DNA of 64,000 bases from Ophioderma brevispina. Taxonomy: Eukaryota > Echinodermata > Ophiuroidea > Amphilepidida > Ophiodermatidae. The stretch spans positions 1 to 64,000 of the forward strand of contig JAMKCH010011897.1 in assembly GCA_023653785.1 (NCBI GenBank). Reading direction: 5' to 3'. This document shows positions 1-10,839 of this stretch, one piece after another. The position numbers were made by a program, and so were the translations under genes. Under the pieces are notes generated by a model. It did not search any database. It was not told where the DNA came from and saw only the letters and a list, made by a program, of their open reading frames with translations. Positions within the stretch are counted from its first letter, which is position 1, and each line of letters opens with the position of its first letter.

Positions 1-554
1 CTTAGGTCGGCTCCGCTAAAGCGACCCACAAACAGAACCATAAGATTGGATTGTGCCCTTCAGAGGGTTGCTGCGGACAAAACATACTCTTCCACAATGC
101 ACCCGATCATTACATCTATAGATTGAATGCATGTTAAGTAGGGAACGTGATCTTGGTGTAAGCTTATGTAATACGGGCTCATATCCATTGAGTAATGAAA
201 AATTCTCTGTAATACCGGAAAATATTAATTGGGATATTAACCAATCAGCATTCACCATTCAAGCCTTATAAATATATAAAAGTATATATCCCTTATCGTA
301 CAGCAGTTTCAGTCATCAGTAACACATAGATACGCCCGAGCATGATCTGGTATCTGTGGAAGTGCCATAATGATCAGTGTTAAATGAAGCATGTGTGCGT
401 GCTACTTGCACAATAATAATTACTTCCCTTCCTTAAGAACTAAGAAGAAAGGCAGAGTCAAAAAGGTTTGAGCTATAGTTGTAAGAATTTAAAACTCAAT
501 AAAATGAGGCTCTTTTAAGATATTTAGTAAATTCATGTCTTAATGAATGATCAA

Positions 555-707
555 TTTGTTTCCCCCCTCTTTTGTTCTCATGCAATAAAAAAAATGTCAA
601 GGGTTTTTGTGCCATACCACACTCGGACTGCGGCCTGCAGCCTTGGTTGGTATGGCACCAAAACCATTGATATCTTTTCGTATTGCATGAACAAACAGGG
701 GAATCAC
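555..707. repeat. Imperfect long palindrome (foldback/MITE-like hairpin)
   Basis: The arms meet around 627-647. The inner arms pair strongly (TTTTTGTGCCATACCA against TGGTATGGCACCAAAA). Pairing continues outward through CATGCAATA/TATTGCATG and TTTGTTTCCCC/GGGGAATCA-like stretches. No coding signal is seen. It could be a short MITE or a transcribed hairpin; the sequence alone does not decide. Confidence 0.55.
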
Positions 708-1108
708 TAAATAGTCTTACTTGTATCTCAACGTTGTACATTCATATCTTTGATGAATAAGTATTTAGGCTGTATGGGCTCTGATTCCATTTTTCATTTC
801 ACATACTGTTGTATATCTAAAGTAGGTCACTATATGTAACTGAAAATGTGTATCAATTGAATTACCAGCTCAACTCTCTCTAAAATTACAAGCACATTGT
901 GATTGTGAAAGCTTATTGCATGCTTTATAAGCAAGTATGTCAGATAGTGTGGTTACACATCATCACAATTTAATCCACATTTGTGTAATGGCGATTTATG
1001 GTAACAAATATTGCCAGCTAAACTTTTGAGGTCTCTTGGGATTGATTCACATTGGTGTGATCATATTCTATACAAATTTTAATGATCATGAGGATCTAGT
1101 GGAATCTA

Positions 1109-1209
1109 TTGGCCCCCCCGAGGTGAACTGGAGGCCCGTGGGGTACTATTTTCCCGAGCCTAATTCGAGGAAATATACCCCACGCCCTCCATTTCACCGA
1201 GGGGACCAT
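1109..1209. repeat. GC-rich ~100-bp palindrome
   Basis: The arms at about 1111-1145 and 1176-1207 are near-perfect inverted copies (CCGAGGTGAA...GTGGGGTA against TACCCCAC...TTCACCGAGG). The inner part TTTTCCCGAG/CGAGGAAA also pairs. The block is much richer in G+C than its surroundings. A 65-codon ORF across it is explained by the palindrome, so I do not call it a gene. Confidence 0.65.
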
Positions 1210-2134
1210 CGCTTCCACAAAGATCCCGAATAAGATCATTATATATTGTTTTATACCACATAATTCCTTTAAAAAATTCTTTTGTTCATTGATGTTTAAA
1301 AGGATTGAGGCCTACTTACAAAACTAGGCCTATTGCAAAAAATGAGAATTAATACAGTTTACTCACCATCTTGTTGAGGTCTTCCTTTCTTTTCCATGCC
1401 AATAAAACAATATTAAATTTCCATCCAAGTTTAACAACTTCAAAGGTTCAATTCCAACGTCTCCAAAGATTTCGGAGGTTCAAATTCCAATTAAACGCAA
1501 AACATTAAAATTCACATGTCAACATATTTACACACTACCAAGTGTGGTAGTGAAATTTCCCAGGCTGAGGTCTACTTTATTTAAATGTCACCACATCCAG
1601 GGAAATGAAAGTTCGCATGTTGTCCATGGTTCTTTTTGTGCATCATGCTGAGGTTTTGCTTTGTGGACTTTGTTGATAGTTCCTGTGGCGAGATGCACAG
1701 TCTCAACTGTATTTGTTGGCCATATCATGAAGAATTCCTTGGATTTTCACTGATTTCATTTAGGATTCTTTGACACTGCTGTCACTCATTGGCTCCATGT
1801 CATTGTCTGATGGTTCAACTATAGCCATATTTGGACACTCCTTTGTATCAGGCTCTTGACTCAGGAAGTTGATTCACTCACTGTTGTCCGATATTGTTTT
1901 GTCCTACATTTTCTGTTGTTGTGTCACTCGTGCGATCCATCGTTTTTAATAGAAGTCTCTGATCTGTGGCCTGAAACGGTCATGATATCGCGAGACGCGT
2001 AACCGGCATGGTCAAGCAGCGTCACGCTGGTTGCTCGCAAGCAATGGTTTGTATAAAGCTTGGAGCAGATGCTGCATTAGAAGACAAATTCTTGTGTGAA
2101 ATTGCACAGCGTAATTCTTGCCGAGCAGATATTA

Positions 2135-2860
2135 TCATACAAAACGCATCAAAAAAAAAAAATTCCCTTCATGTACGCTAGGTTGTTCGGCCTTTGCACA
2201 ATCATTCCACTTCGGTTCACAAGCTTTTCCTGTATTTCTTAAAGATTCAACAGGACAGCGAGGATTACCTTCTACTTTGTACAATACGACCACCTTGGCT
2301 TTCCCTCCATCATCATGGGGTGATTCTTTGTACACATGTCACGAAGATTGAAATACTCCATTTGCTTCGCTGTTGCTTGGATGAAAAGATAAATTCATGG
2401 TTTCATTTGCCTCAGTTTCCATCCGCGATAGCGAATAGATCATAACATCACCAATACTTCTGCTGTAAACCCTTGGCAGTATGAGATCTATGCTAGATTG
2501 AATGCGAGTCATGTCTTCACTAGTATTGGGTGGGTGATGCTCCCACTGGCTTTTCCATTTGGCCTTTGAGCCGAACCATCAAGGCTTTGAATGCCTTCTT
2601 AGAGCGAGGAAAATCCGCTCCATTTATATAATCAACTTCTTTTGCGGCAGAAAAATGCCGCTGAAGTCCGTATCGAATTGACTGCATAGATTTTTTGCTG
2701 TACAACTCACCCTTCTGTTTCGCGTGCACCGTCATAAAACTGTGACAATAACAAGTCGAGATCAGCGTTGTCCAGGACAATTGAAATCACTCACGCGCGT
2801 AATTGTCCTTACAAAACTCCTCGAAAACAAGACAACCATCCTTTATTTGTTTCTTCGTAT
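2135..2860 (-). pseudogene. Crypton-like tyrosine recombinase relic (DUF3504 type)
   Basis: Three blocks on the minus strand line up in order with the DUF3504/Crypton-like recombinase domain known from animal Crypton elements and domesticated ZMYM-type genes. The first (about 2860-2765) has a VFEEFCKDN-like start. The second (2780-2520) has GELYSKKSMQSIRYGLQRHF followed by an INGADF-like segment. The third (2335-2135) has TKNHPHDDGG-type and PRCPVESL-like segments. The family typically reads 'LY..KSM.SIRYGLQRH' then 'TKNH....CPV.S'. The blocks lie in different frames with stops between them, so the copy is dead. Neither the catalytic Arg-His...Tyr set nor any termini could be found. Family assignment is from memory of motifs; subfamily is uncertain. 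Confidence 0.6.
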
Positions 2861-3883
2861 TTTCCTATCCGCTCTAGTCGATGAATTGTGTAATTCATCT
2901 TCGTTACGAAGACAAATCCGATTTGCAGAAGGGTTTTCCAACCGTGTTTACGCCTACGGGCCGCAGCCAGGTTTTGTTACGTGTCGTCTGCAAACGACGG
3001 TCAAAGGTGGAACTTAGCCTCATTCCTGCGTCAAAGTTCAATTTACAGCAATAACTAATACATACGTACGCGTTAACTTTGAGTAATGCAAGCAAGAGTC
3101 TATTATTGTCGATGCATAATTCAACAGCGTATTGACACAGTAAGAGCTTATACTGACTCTGGTAACACTTTTATCGAGACAAAGGGAAATAAGCGCTAGG
3201 CCGCCCTATTTCCCGAGGAAATAGGCTCCTATTTCCCCCTGATCTCTCTTTCGCTCACTTTCTTGCAAATAGTTGAACTATTTGCGGTCATGTGACACAC
3301 TTTAACTAATCAATGACATGAATATATTATGAGGGATTAATAGCAAATATGATGCTGATGGTGCCAACATTACTCACTTGATCAGATAATAGCTAGATCC
3401 TTGAATAATCTCAGTGGAAGGTAACATTAGTTTAAAAAAGTGATGGCACTGTTTGCTTGCTTGTACTTTCAGGAGTAAGCTTGATTTGAAATAAAATAAA
3501 GTGAATTTAAGAATTTGATCTTTTGTTTCATGAGATTAATGTGAACAAAATTTCAGGCAAATTTCGAATATTTAACCCCGTCTGGTGCAAGCTGAAGCTC
3601 TATTGTAGCTTCAAATTGTTGGTTTTTTTTAGACCTCTATCTAGGGCCGCACTCCACCTTTCCCACCCCTCTACTTTTACATATTTGGTTTGTATTTTTA
3701 GTAAATATTATATTTTTGAATAATTTAGCCATTTTAAAAAAAAAGAAACATGTTTTGGATGGAAAATGCATGCCTTTTTTAAAATTTGTTTATCATTGCA
3801 ACATATGCCTGCTAAATGTAAAAATTTTGTCTTATTTTCTTTCAGGACCAGTTTCCTTCTCCATAAAAGCAAAGAGAGCATAA

Positions 3884-4217
3884 GAGAGAGACCTAGAAAA
3901 GAAGAGTGCCTTGCCTATAGAAAGTAGTGATTCTGAAACAGAAGAAGAAAAAGAGAGAACTAATTTGCCCATGAGGGCATCTTTGAGAACTAGCATTGTC
4001 AGTCACCCAAGAGGTGATAGAATTTCAGATTTTAAGGAAAGAAAAGGATTTATTCCTGATGATAGGACTCATGATGATCCAGAGGATTGGCGTGAACGTT
4101 ATCCTGATGAAGATGTGCCACCAGCAGATTATGGGCAGAAGCAATTTCCTGTGCCCCTACCAGGTGACAAGCCTCGGAAACCTCCAATTCCTCCTGAGGA
4201 GCTTGCCTTTAGAAATT
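3884..4217 (+). CDS. Exon of an unidentified acidic/proline-rich nuclear-type protein
   Basis: The frame is open from 3884 to a good GTGAGT donor at 4218 and leaves one carried nucleotide. The product starts with an acidic Ser/Glu patch (SSDSETEEEKER). It continues with a charged stretch (RGDRISDFKERKGFIPDDR) and a Pro-rich end (PPIPPEELAFRN). A polypyrimidine tract and AG occur at 3844-3845, but this frame has a TAA at 3881-3883. The true acceptor is therefore either a later AG (the AG at 3882-3883 would just clear the stop) or the stop is an allele or sequencing error. There is no ATG at its start, so it is an internal exon or starts upstream. The carried base fits the exon at 20612 exactly. 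I do not recognise the protein. Confidence 0.7.
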
Positions 4218-4270
4218 GTGAGTATATAACTCTTATGTAGAAAATCAAAAATGTTATTATTTGAGAGAGG

Positions 4271-4428
4271 CTATAGTATTTGTCAAAATCCCTTGGACAT
4301 GTAACTATGTACGCCCGCTTTAAATTTCCTGTGAATATGATACACTGTTGGATTGCATGTAAGCACAGTTAACGTAAAGAGATACGCGAGCATATGTCAT
4401 GTCCAAGGGATTATGACAAACACTATAG
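4271..4428. mobile_element. Short MITE with 31-bp terminal inverted repeats
   Basis: The ends are CTATAGTATTTGTCAAAATC and its inverse, matching over 31 bp with about two mismatches (4271-4301 against 4398-4428). The 158-bp element sits in the intron about 50 bp after the exon ending at 4217. No coding capacity is seen. No clear target duplication was identified. Confidence 0.75.
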
Positions 4429-4971
4429 GAAATCAAGCTGATGAAAACTATTTAATTGTGGTTTTGATTTGTCCAAGAAAGCTGGCTTGGGTCATATAAC
4501 ATGGTTTGAACTGACTCTAAAACAGTTAACGGCAGGAAGACAACAGTTCCTATCAAACCGATACAATAAAATCATGATAAAATGGGTGTGGACTGTATTT
4601 AAGGATTACTCAGTGACGCCATAGGTGTTCCCAGTGAAATTTTAAAAAATATGTTTACGTAGAAGTGAAAATGTTGTTTATTTGTAGAAAGAAAATTTAA
4701 ATATGGCGATCCAACTTTCTTTCTAGCACATCAAGTTCTATCTTTGTTTCTGAATTGTCCCACCGGCTCTTTCCATCATCAACTTGTGTTAAGTGGGTCT
4801 GCAACTGCCCAAAAGTATGAGAGGAAATTGTGGGAATATGTTATCAACAGTTTCCCTTGTGGTTCTTATAAAATCAAAAAGATGGGCAGGGGTATTTTTC
4901 TTCTTGATTTAGGTCCTGGACCGAATATAAGCACCACCGTGCCGTGCACAAAATACATATCATTAATTCTC

Positions 4972-5212
4972 TTTTTGGTGCTCTCAACATTATCACTCAC
5001 ATTTTACCAAAAAATTTTAAAAATCACACCTCCTTCTGGCGGCCATCTTGAAAACTTAAATGTTTTGCTCCACTTCAGGAAGGTAAAACTTTTTTGGTGC
5101 TCTCAACATATCACTAACATTTTACCAAAAAATGTCAAAAAATCACACCTCCTTCTGGAGGCCTCTTGAAAAAAATTAAATTGTTTTGCTCCACTTCAGG
5201 AAGGTAAAACTT
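4972..5212 (+). repeat. Tandem duplication, two ~119-bp units
   Basis: Two adjacent copies share TTTTTGGTGCTCTCAACAT, CACACCTCCTTCTGG and GCTCCACTTCAGGAAGGTAA. The second copy has small indels. A 141-codon ORF (4744-5169) runs into this repeat and is not supported as a gene. Confidence 0.75.
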
Positions 5213-5881
5213 AGTTCCGGGATATAAAGTTCCTATTTAAATGAAATACAATGGCAGTTTTTTAAAACAATGGAGGCCATTTTGAAATAGGCAGTGATGC
5301 GCTAATGTGCAACTTTTCGGGGCGGGAAACATACCTAATCTAGTCAGGGGGACACGGTGACTTCAAGGTAATATATGGAAAAATTAATCACCAGGTGGAT
5401 GCAACAACTTTTAAGGCCCATACAGAAATGGCTTATAGACTAGTTTAGTTTATTTTCAAATTTCCAAAGGCCTGAATGAAAACATAGGTAAAAAAACACT
5501 GCTGCAAATTAAAGAATGCTACAATGAGGTGAATAACAACACTTTCTGATCATATGATATTTAGGTAGGTCTGGAGTGAACCTTAAACAATATTATAGCC
5601 TCATGAATATCATAACTAATCATCCATTTTCATCAGTCATTCCATGACAAGTGCCTATTCCATTGCAAACAGGTAAATAATTTCGATTAATTCCCTACGA
5701 CTTCATCCTAGCGTCATAGTGAAGTGCCTAAAAACGAACATAATGGTTTAATTGGAGAAATAGGCACACGTTTTTACATTTGGCTTTATTAATTAGCAAA
5801 TTCCAGTTTAATAATTGAGCCAGTGTTCTTAATGACACTTTTACTTACAAAATGTCATGATAAGTTTTACAATTAAGTGCT

Positions 5882-6061
5882 TTAAAGGGATTTTCCGGAA
5901 AATTTCTGGATTTTGGAAATTTTCCATAATGAATTTTAAAAAACTCGTAAATGTAAAAAAAAAAAAAAAAAAAAAAATCTTTTTTACATTTATGGACTTG
6001 TGTGATGTTATTTCAGCATATTAAAACATACCACATTTTTAGTAGTGATATACCCCTTTAA
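5882..6061. mobile_element. TTAA-flanked MITE with A-rich palindromic core
   Basis: TTAA at 5882-5885 is followed by AGGG; the far end is ACCCCT then TTAA at 6058-6061. Inside are two palindromes: GGAAAATTTC/GAAATTTTCC near 5895-5930, and CGTAAATGTAAAAA/TTTTTTACATTTATGG around a 23-base poly(A) tract at about 5955-5977. No ORF is seen. Confidence 0.5.
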
Positions 6062-6652
6062 TCTCGGTGGGCCTTTGTTTGGACAATTCCATGTAAAAAG
6101 TATAAGACATGGCAACACAAGTGTTTGGGCGCTGGGCAAGGGCTGCATCAGTTTTCAGGAAAAGCCAATGCTATGCCCACTTACATCCCTGGCTTTACTC
6201 TGAAAGTTACCGTGCTAGTGGGGCAAGTTGGGTACTGAGCTTTTGTACCCGATTACCTTTGCTGTGGTGGTTATTGAAATGCACTTTATTTTAAAGCGGA
6301 TTTGTTGAGTAAAGGAAGGTTGATTATGACCCCAAATTTGTAGTTTACTGAGTTTTTGTAACCGATACCTTGCTTTGGCAGTTAAGAATAGATGAGAATG
6401 CTTTTCATAAAAAACAGTTTTTATTTTATGGCAGATTGCTGTGCAAAAGGGAAATGTTGACTGTGACATCAAATTCCATTGTTAATGAGCTTTGTACCTT
6501 GCATAAATCATGGTTTAGCACATTTTCGGGATGCTTTTTATTTTACGGTGATGTGCTAGTTACTATTTTTTTCCCTGTCCTGTTTTGGGATGTGAATGTC
6601 GTAAATGTAGTAGAAAGAGAGGAATTGAGAGAGAGAACACACAAGGACACCC

Positions 6653-6722
6653 CAACACACACACACACACAATCACACAAACACACACACACACACACAC
6701 ACACAATCTCTCTCACTCTCTT
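6653..6722 (+). repeat. (CA)n microsatellite passing into (TC)n
   Basis: This is a nearly uninterrupted CA tract followed by TCTCTCTCACTCTC. It generates several false ORFs on both strands. Confidence 0.95.
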
Positions 6723-6832
6723 TCCAAAATTGTTTGTAATTGTTGTTTTGTTGGTGGTCAATTAGAACATTTTGTATTCCTCTCCCACTGGATCAACATG
6801 CAAGGAATATCAGTTTTCTAAGTTAACTGAAA

Positions 6833-6866
6833 AACCACCCCCCCCCCCCCCCACCCCCACCCACCA
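6833..6866 (+). repeat. Poly(C)/CCCA low-complexity tract
   Basis: A run of C broken by single A residues. There is no other signal. Confidence 0.9.
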
Positions 6867-7139
6867 CTAAAATTTACGGTTTTATATTCAACAAGCCAAG
6901 AATAGGTGCAAGACCAGATGGTCCTGGCAAGGCCAGGACAAAATGGCAGTGAATCAAAGGAGAGAGTACTACAAATGGAGCGCAGAAAGAAAGGCTGCCG
7001 TATTTTAAGTTATGATTAAAGATCGCCCACAAGCAGCTGTTGCAGCAGAGGTTTCAAGGGGCTTACTGGTAAGATCGTAAAAAATACCTTGAAACCTGAC
7101 TTTAAAGAATAATATGTATTACCTTCATTAATACCATCT

Positions 7140-7381
7140 ATACATTATTAGTCTGAGAATCAAATCTGAGACGCGTCGCCCTGCGCCGATCGCCAGCGAG
7201 TGTTTGTTGCCAGAGCGTAGCAAGCAAAAAAGTACAATTGACTATGCTGAATTGGGCAATCACGCTTTACGTATTTACGTTGCTAGGGACGCTTGTTACT
7301 AGGTCAAGTCAGCTGTGCATAGCGGTCAACGAAAAAAATTTTAACGAGCGTCTCAGATTGATTCCAGACATAATAAATGTA
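7140..7381. mobile_element. MITE with ~30-bp terminal inverted repeats
   Basis: The left end ATTAGTCTGAGAATCAAATC...GAGACGC is inverted at the right as GCGTCTCAGATTGATTCC...AGACATAAT. The TACATT/AATGTA flanks also pair. The interior is comparatively CpG-rich (CGTCGCC, GCGCCGATCGCC). No coding frame is seen. Confidence 0.65.
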
Positions 7382-7638
7382 TAATTTCTTGTTGTCATCT
7401 GGAAGAGGTCACATAAGGATTTGCTTGGTAGGGTGTGTGTGGCCATGGTAAAAAGTTGACCCAAATGTTAACCTTAAACATATTTGCCCACTGTTTCAAC
7501 ATACATACACACATTTTCATGCCACTTGCATGTAATTCTTATTGGGTAGTACCTCACAGTTTACCCCTCTCATGAGAAGGGTCAAAGATCATCTAGAGGT
7601 CATGCTCCAAAATGGAAAGAATTATAAAACATGTCGGT

Positions 7639-7688
7639 CAATTATCTTGCATAACTTGTCTCTCGAAGATAAGGTATTAACATGTGTA
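7639..7688 (+). repeat. Left inverted terminal repeat of the DIRS-type element
   Basis: It is inverted at 14406-14457 with a 2-bp insertion and few mismatches. A shorter direct copy of its outer part occurs at about 14495-14537. Confidence 0.8.
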
Positions 7689-7924
7689 TTTTGCCCATGA
7701 ATCGCCCCTCTGACATCAAAACATCCCTTCTTGTTGAAAGAAATGAAGAATGGAACAGTCCAAACTCCTCTATATAATGCATCTCAGTCCCCACATGCTT
7801 GTCTTTGTCTAAATAAGCCCCAACAATGTTGTGTTGTTTGTGTTCTTTGCTCAGCGCGGGGTAATTTCTATGGTGCTTTGTACACATGTTTTCAACTGGA
7901 AATCAAGCTGTTATGCATTGGCTG

Positions 7925-8790
7925 CTAGTGTGCCTTTTCAGACCTGAGTGAATCTCTATATCGGAGTGTTGTTTCTCCGTTCTACCGTATGGATTCTTAG
8001 TGTGCTTTCATACCTGTTTGGAATGATATGTCGGAGTGCTTCTCCGTCTCTACTGCATGGATTGGTAGTGTGATTCCTTACCTGTTTGGATATATACTTC
8101 GGAGTGTTTCTCCATTTCTACTGCATGGATTATTAGTGTAGTTCCATACCTGTTGGGATATGTATTTCGGAGTGCTTCTCCGTTTCTACTGCATGGATTA
8201 TTAGTGCGATTCCTTATCTGTTTGGATATATATTTCAGAGTTTTTCTCCGTTTCTACTGCATGGATTATTAGTGTAATTCCATACCCGTTTGGATATATA
8301 TTTCGGAGTGTTTCTCCGTTTCTACTGCATGGATTATTGGCGTGCTCTCACACCTGTGTGAAAATATACATCGGAGTATTGTTCCTCCGGTTTTACTGCG
8401 TGGATTATTAGCGTGCTTTCATACCTTTGTGGATTTATATATGGGAGTGTTTCTCTGTTTCTACTGCACGGATTCGTAGCGTGCTTTCATTCCTGCTTGG
8501 ATATATTCATATATTGCAGTGTTTCTCTGTTTTTGCCGCATGGGTTATTAACATGCTTTCATGCCTATGTGAATTGATGTGTTGAAGTGTTTCTCCATTT
8601 CTACTACATGGATTCGTAGTGTGCCTTTATACCTGCTTGGATTTATATATTTTGGAGTGTTTCTCCATTTCTTTTGCGTGGATTTTTAGTGTGCTATCGC
8701 ACCTGTTTGAAATCATATACGGGAGTGTTGTTCCTACATTTCTACCGCATGGATTAATGCCCTTGGACTCATTCTGTTTGATTTACATAT
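7925..8790 (+). repeat. Minisatellite of ~67-bp units inside the DIRS 5' region
   Basis: About 12-13 diverged units repeat a TTAGTGTGCTTTCATACCTG element, then TTTGGATATATATTTCGGAG, TGTTTCTCCGTTTCTACTGC and ATGGATT. Each unit holds a small CGGAG...CTCCG stem. The array lies between the left terminal repeat and the gag-like ATG at 8845, so it occupies the element's 5' leader. Confidence 0.85.
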
Positions 8791-8844
8791 ATATGTAGTT
8801 ACCTTTTCCGTGTGGATTATTATTGTGGATTAGTACTGTTCGAT

Positions 8845-9300
8845 ATGGCGAAAGATAAGCCAGGAAAGAAGCCAGGTAAACCTGGGAAAAAGTCAGTGTT
8901 CTCCGGGGAAACGCAAGTCGTTTCATGTGTCGCCAGGGATAGCGACTTCTAGGAGGCCGAAAAGCCGTCCCACGAACTCCGGCTGTACGTGTCTAAACCT
9001 CCGCCATCTCCGTCTGATGAGAGTGGAAATATCTCTCATTCACGCAGGTCACTGTATCCTTTTCCGACTTATTTGTCGAGTTCTGAGCCAACGGCTGGGC
9101 GCTGTACGGATGCAGCTTATAATTTTGTTGAGCTACCGACTGTGTCGGTTAAGGCATACTAATGAGCCGCCGACTGGGTATCGGTTAAGGCATACTAATG
9201 AGCTGCCGGTTAGGGCATAAAAGATCCGCCGACTGTGGTCGGTTATGGGATAGTGATGCTGTACATCACCCTCTGGCTGTGTTCCAGGAGGCAAATAATA
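8845..9300 (+). pseudogene. Gag-like ORF1 start of the DIRS-type element, broken
   Basis: The frame begins MAKDKPGKKPGKPGKK at 8845, a very basic Lys/Gly/Pro N-terminus, but stops after about 35 codons. Another frame continues with a Pro/Ser-rich segment (SKPPPSPSDESGNISHSRR). The basic start and position before RT suggest a gag-like product. There is no recognised domain, so the label comes mainly from context. Shifts between frames show decay. Confidence 0.5.
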
Positions 9301-9400
9301 AATTTGATGAGACGCCGGCTGTGGTCGGTTAGGGCATAAAATCCACCGACTGGTGTCGGTTATAGGATAGTGATGCTGTACATCACCCTCTGGCTGTCCG
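9130..9400 (+). repeat. Short tandem repeats with GCCGACTG..GTCGGTTA units
   Basis: Units of GCCGACTGTGTCGGTTAAGG-type sequence recur at least five times. A longer block, GGATAGTGATGCTGTACATC plus ACCCTCTGGCTGT, occurs twice (9247-9281 and 9365-9397). Each CCGACTG...GTCGG can form a small stem. The repeats interrupt the gag-like reading frame. Confidence 0.7.
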
Positions 9401-9469
9401 CCAAGAGTTGCTTACGTCAATCGATTTTAGGACGACTGCGAGATCGTCCCAGGAATCTAATGTGCCTGG

Positions 9470-10431
9470 CATGGTTGGCCGGTATTTCCCGCCCTGGGAA
9501 ATACCGGGCGGTAAATACCACCAGTCATATTTCGTCCAAAACGGGAAATACTGGGAAATACCGGGAAATACTCAAAAAGTGACATTTTCAAAACTTAATT
9601 TTATTTAAAATATAATGAAAATCAACTAACAAACACAGATAAGCACTTTCATGCAATAAATGACCAGAGGGAGGGGGTTGATGGTGTTTTCATTTTATCA
9701 CTAACTTAGCTATTGGACTCAAGTCTTTTGATCTGTAGATTCTTGCACATTTCAATTTAATCCATCACTTCTCTCAACAATTTTTAATACATCAAAATGA
9801 CTATACATGTAGTGGCTAAATAGCCACAGAGAGATAATATTCACTAAATTGGCTCAGGTAAGAAATGAACTTTGCCAGCAGACAGTGTTGTGTACATGTA
9901 TGCTAAATCACAAGTACTTGTTAAGATGCACAAGTAAGAACTGGCTGGATGCAGTACATCCTTAACTGCATGGCAGGTTTTATTCTAAATTCTATCATTC
10001 ATTTCGTAATTTTATCCTAGTGTAGCTGGTAGCTGGTCCTTTTTCATAAGAACCAAACACCTATTTTGTCACACCCAGGGTAGCCTCATCTGATAATCTA
10101 ATTAATACTATACTTGTTGATGGTTTATTTTAATCAATTTGTGGAGTGGAGTTGAATTTGAATTTAAAACCCTTCAAACATACCCAGATGATTACCACAA
10201 CATTTATAACTGTAAAATATAGTTATTTGAGGTTAACTCCCATGAGGTGTTCAAATTATACACACATCCCATAGTATTTCCCGGGTATCGACCAGGTATT
10301 TCCCAGTATTTCCCGGTATTTCCCAGTATTTCCCGGTATTTCCCGGTATTTCCCAGTATTTCCCGGTATTTCCCACTATTTCCCGCCCTAGGTGGGAAAT
10401 ACTAGTATTTCCCAGGAAATTGCCAACCCTG
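9470..10431. mobile_element. Non-autonomous hAT-type element nested in the DIRS element
   Basis: Terminal repeats CATGGTTGGC (9470) and GCCAACCCTG (ending 10431) are flanked by an exact 8-bp duplication GTGCCTGG at 9462-9469 and 10432-10439. An 8-bp duplication and CAGGGTTGGC-type ends are characteristic of hAT transposons. Subterminal regions hold GGGAAATACC motifs in inverted orientation: three or more on the left (9483-9575) and about ten on the right (10272-10420). No transposase frame is present. Removing the element and one duplication rejoins the gag-like frame (…SNVPGGQRPH…). Confidence 0.9.
10272..10420 (-). repeat. ~11-bp subterminal repeats of the hAT element
   Basis: The motif (C/A)GGTATTTCC(C/A) repeats about ten times with an 11-bp period. 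It then forms a palindrome TATTTCCCGCCCTAGGTGGG near the end. Arrays like this are often transposase-binding sites; that role is inferred. Confidence 0.8.
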
Positions 10432-10740
10432 GTGCCTGGCGGTCAGAGGCCGCATAATGTTTTCCAACCTGGAAATCGGCGAATTCTGCAGGCCATGTAT
10501 TTTTACATTGCGAGGTTTTTCAACCGAGAGGTTGACATTATTGATAATCTCCTTGGCACAGATGCTGGGAAGAAGGCGAAGTATCGCAAATCTGTGACAA
10601 ATATTCATGTTCGCAAGAACTCATCCAGCCTGGACAGGGATCTAGGTCAGGAAAAGATGCTAGTCGCTGTTAATATTCTCAGCACTAGAATGCTGGCTCA
10701 AAGGAAAGTTCTGGAAATTCACACCGTGGATTTCGATTAA
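10432..10740 (+). pseudogene. Gag-like C-terminal segment of the DIRS-type element
   Basis: The frame is open from the right side of the hAT insertion to a TAA at 10738-10740. It carries a helical, charged stretch (NREVDIIDNLLGTDAGKKAK, then VRKNSSSLDRDLGQEKMLVA). I recognise no catalytic motif. It continues the frame left of the hAT insertion once that is removed. The next element sequence downstream is already the end of RT, so the RT core that should follow is deleted. Confidence 0.5.
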
Positions 10741-10839
10741 GTTATGGCACCCTTTCCGCAAGAAACTGCCCCAACAGAATTGCGGGATTCAATGTGAATA
10801 TTGGAAAGTTTCTCTCATACCGAAATCCAAGGTGGAATT

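Noticed and set aside
16..258. 80-codon minus-strand ORF at the window start
   Set aside because: No recognisable motif or splice context. It could be part of an unknown element but cannot be supported.
1036..1233. 65-codon plus-strand ORF
   Set aside because: It lies across the GC-rich palindrome at 1109-1209. Its content is explained by that structure and there is no splice or promoter context.
4744..5169. 141-codon plus-strand ORF, the longest in the window
   Set aside because: It runs into a two-unit tandem repeat, has hydrophobic low-information content, and lacks recognisable motifs.
6370..6821. Overlapping ORFs on both strands with His/Thr or Val/Cys runs
   Set aside because: They are translations of the (CA)n/(TC)n microsatellite.
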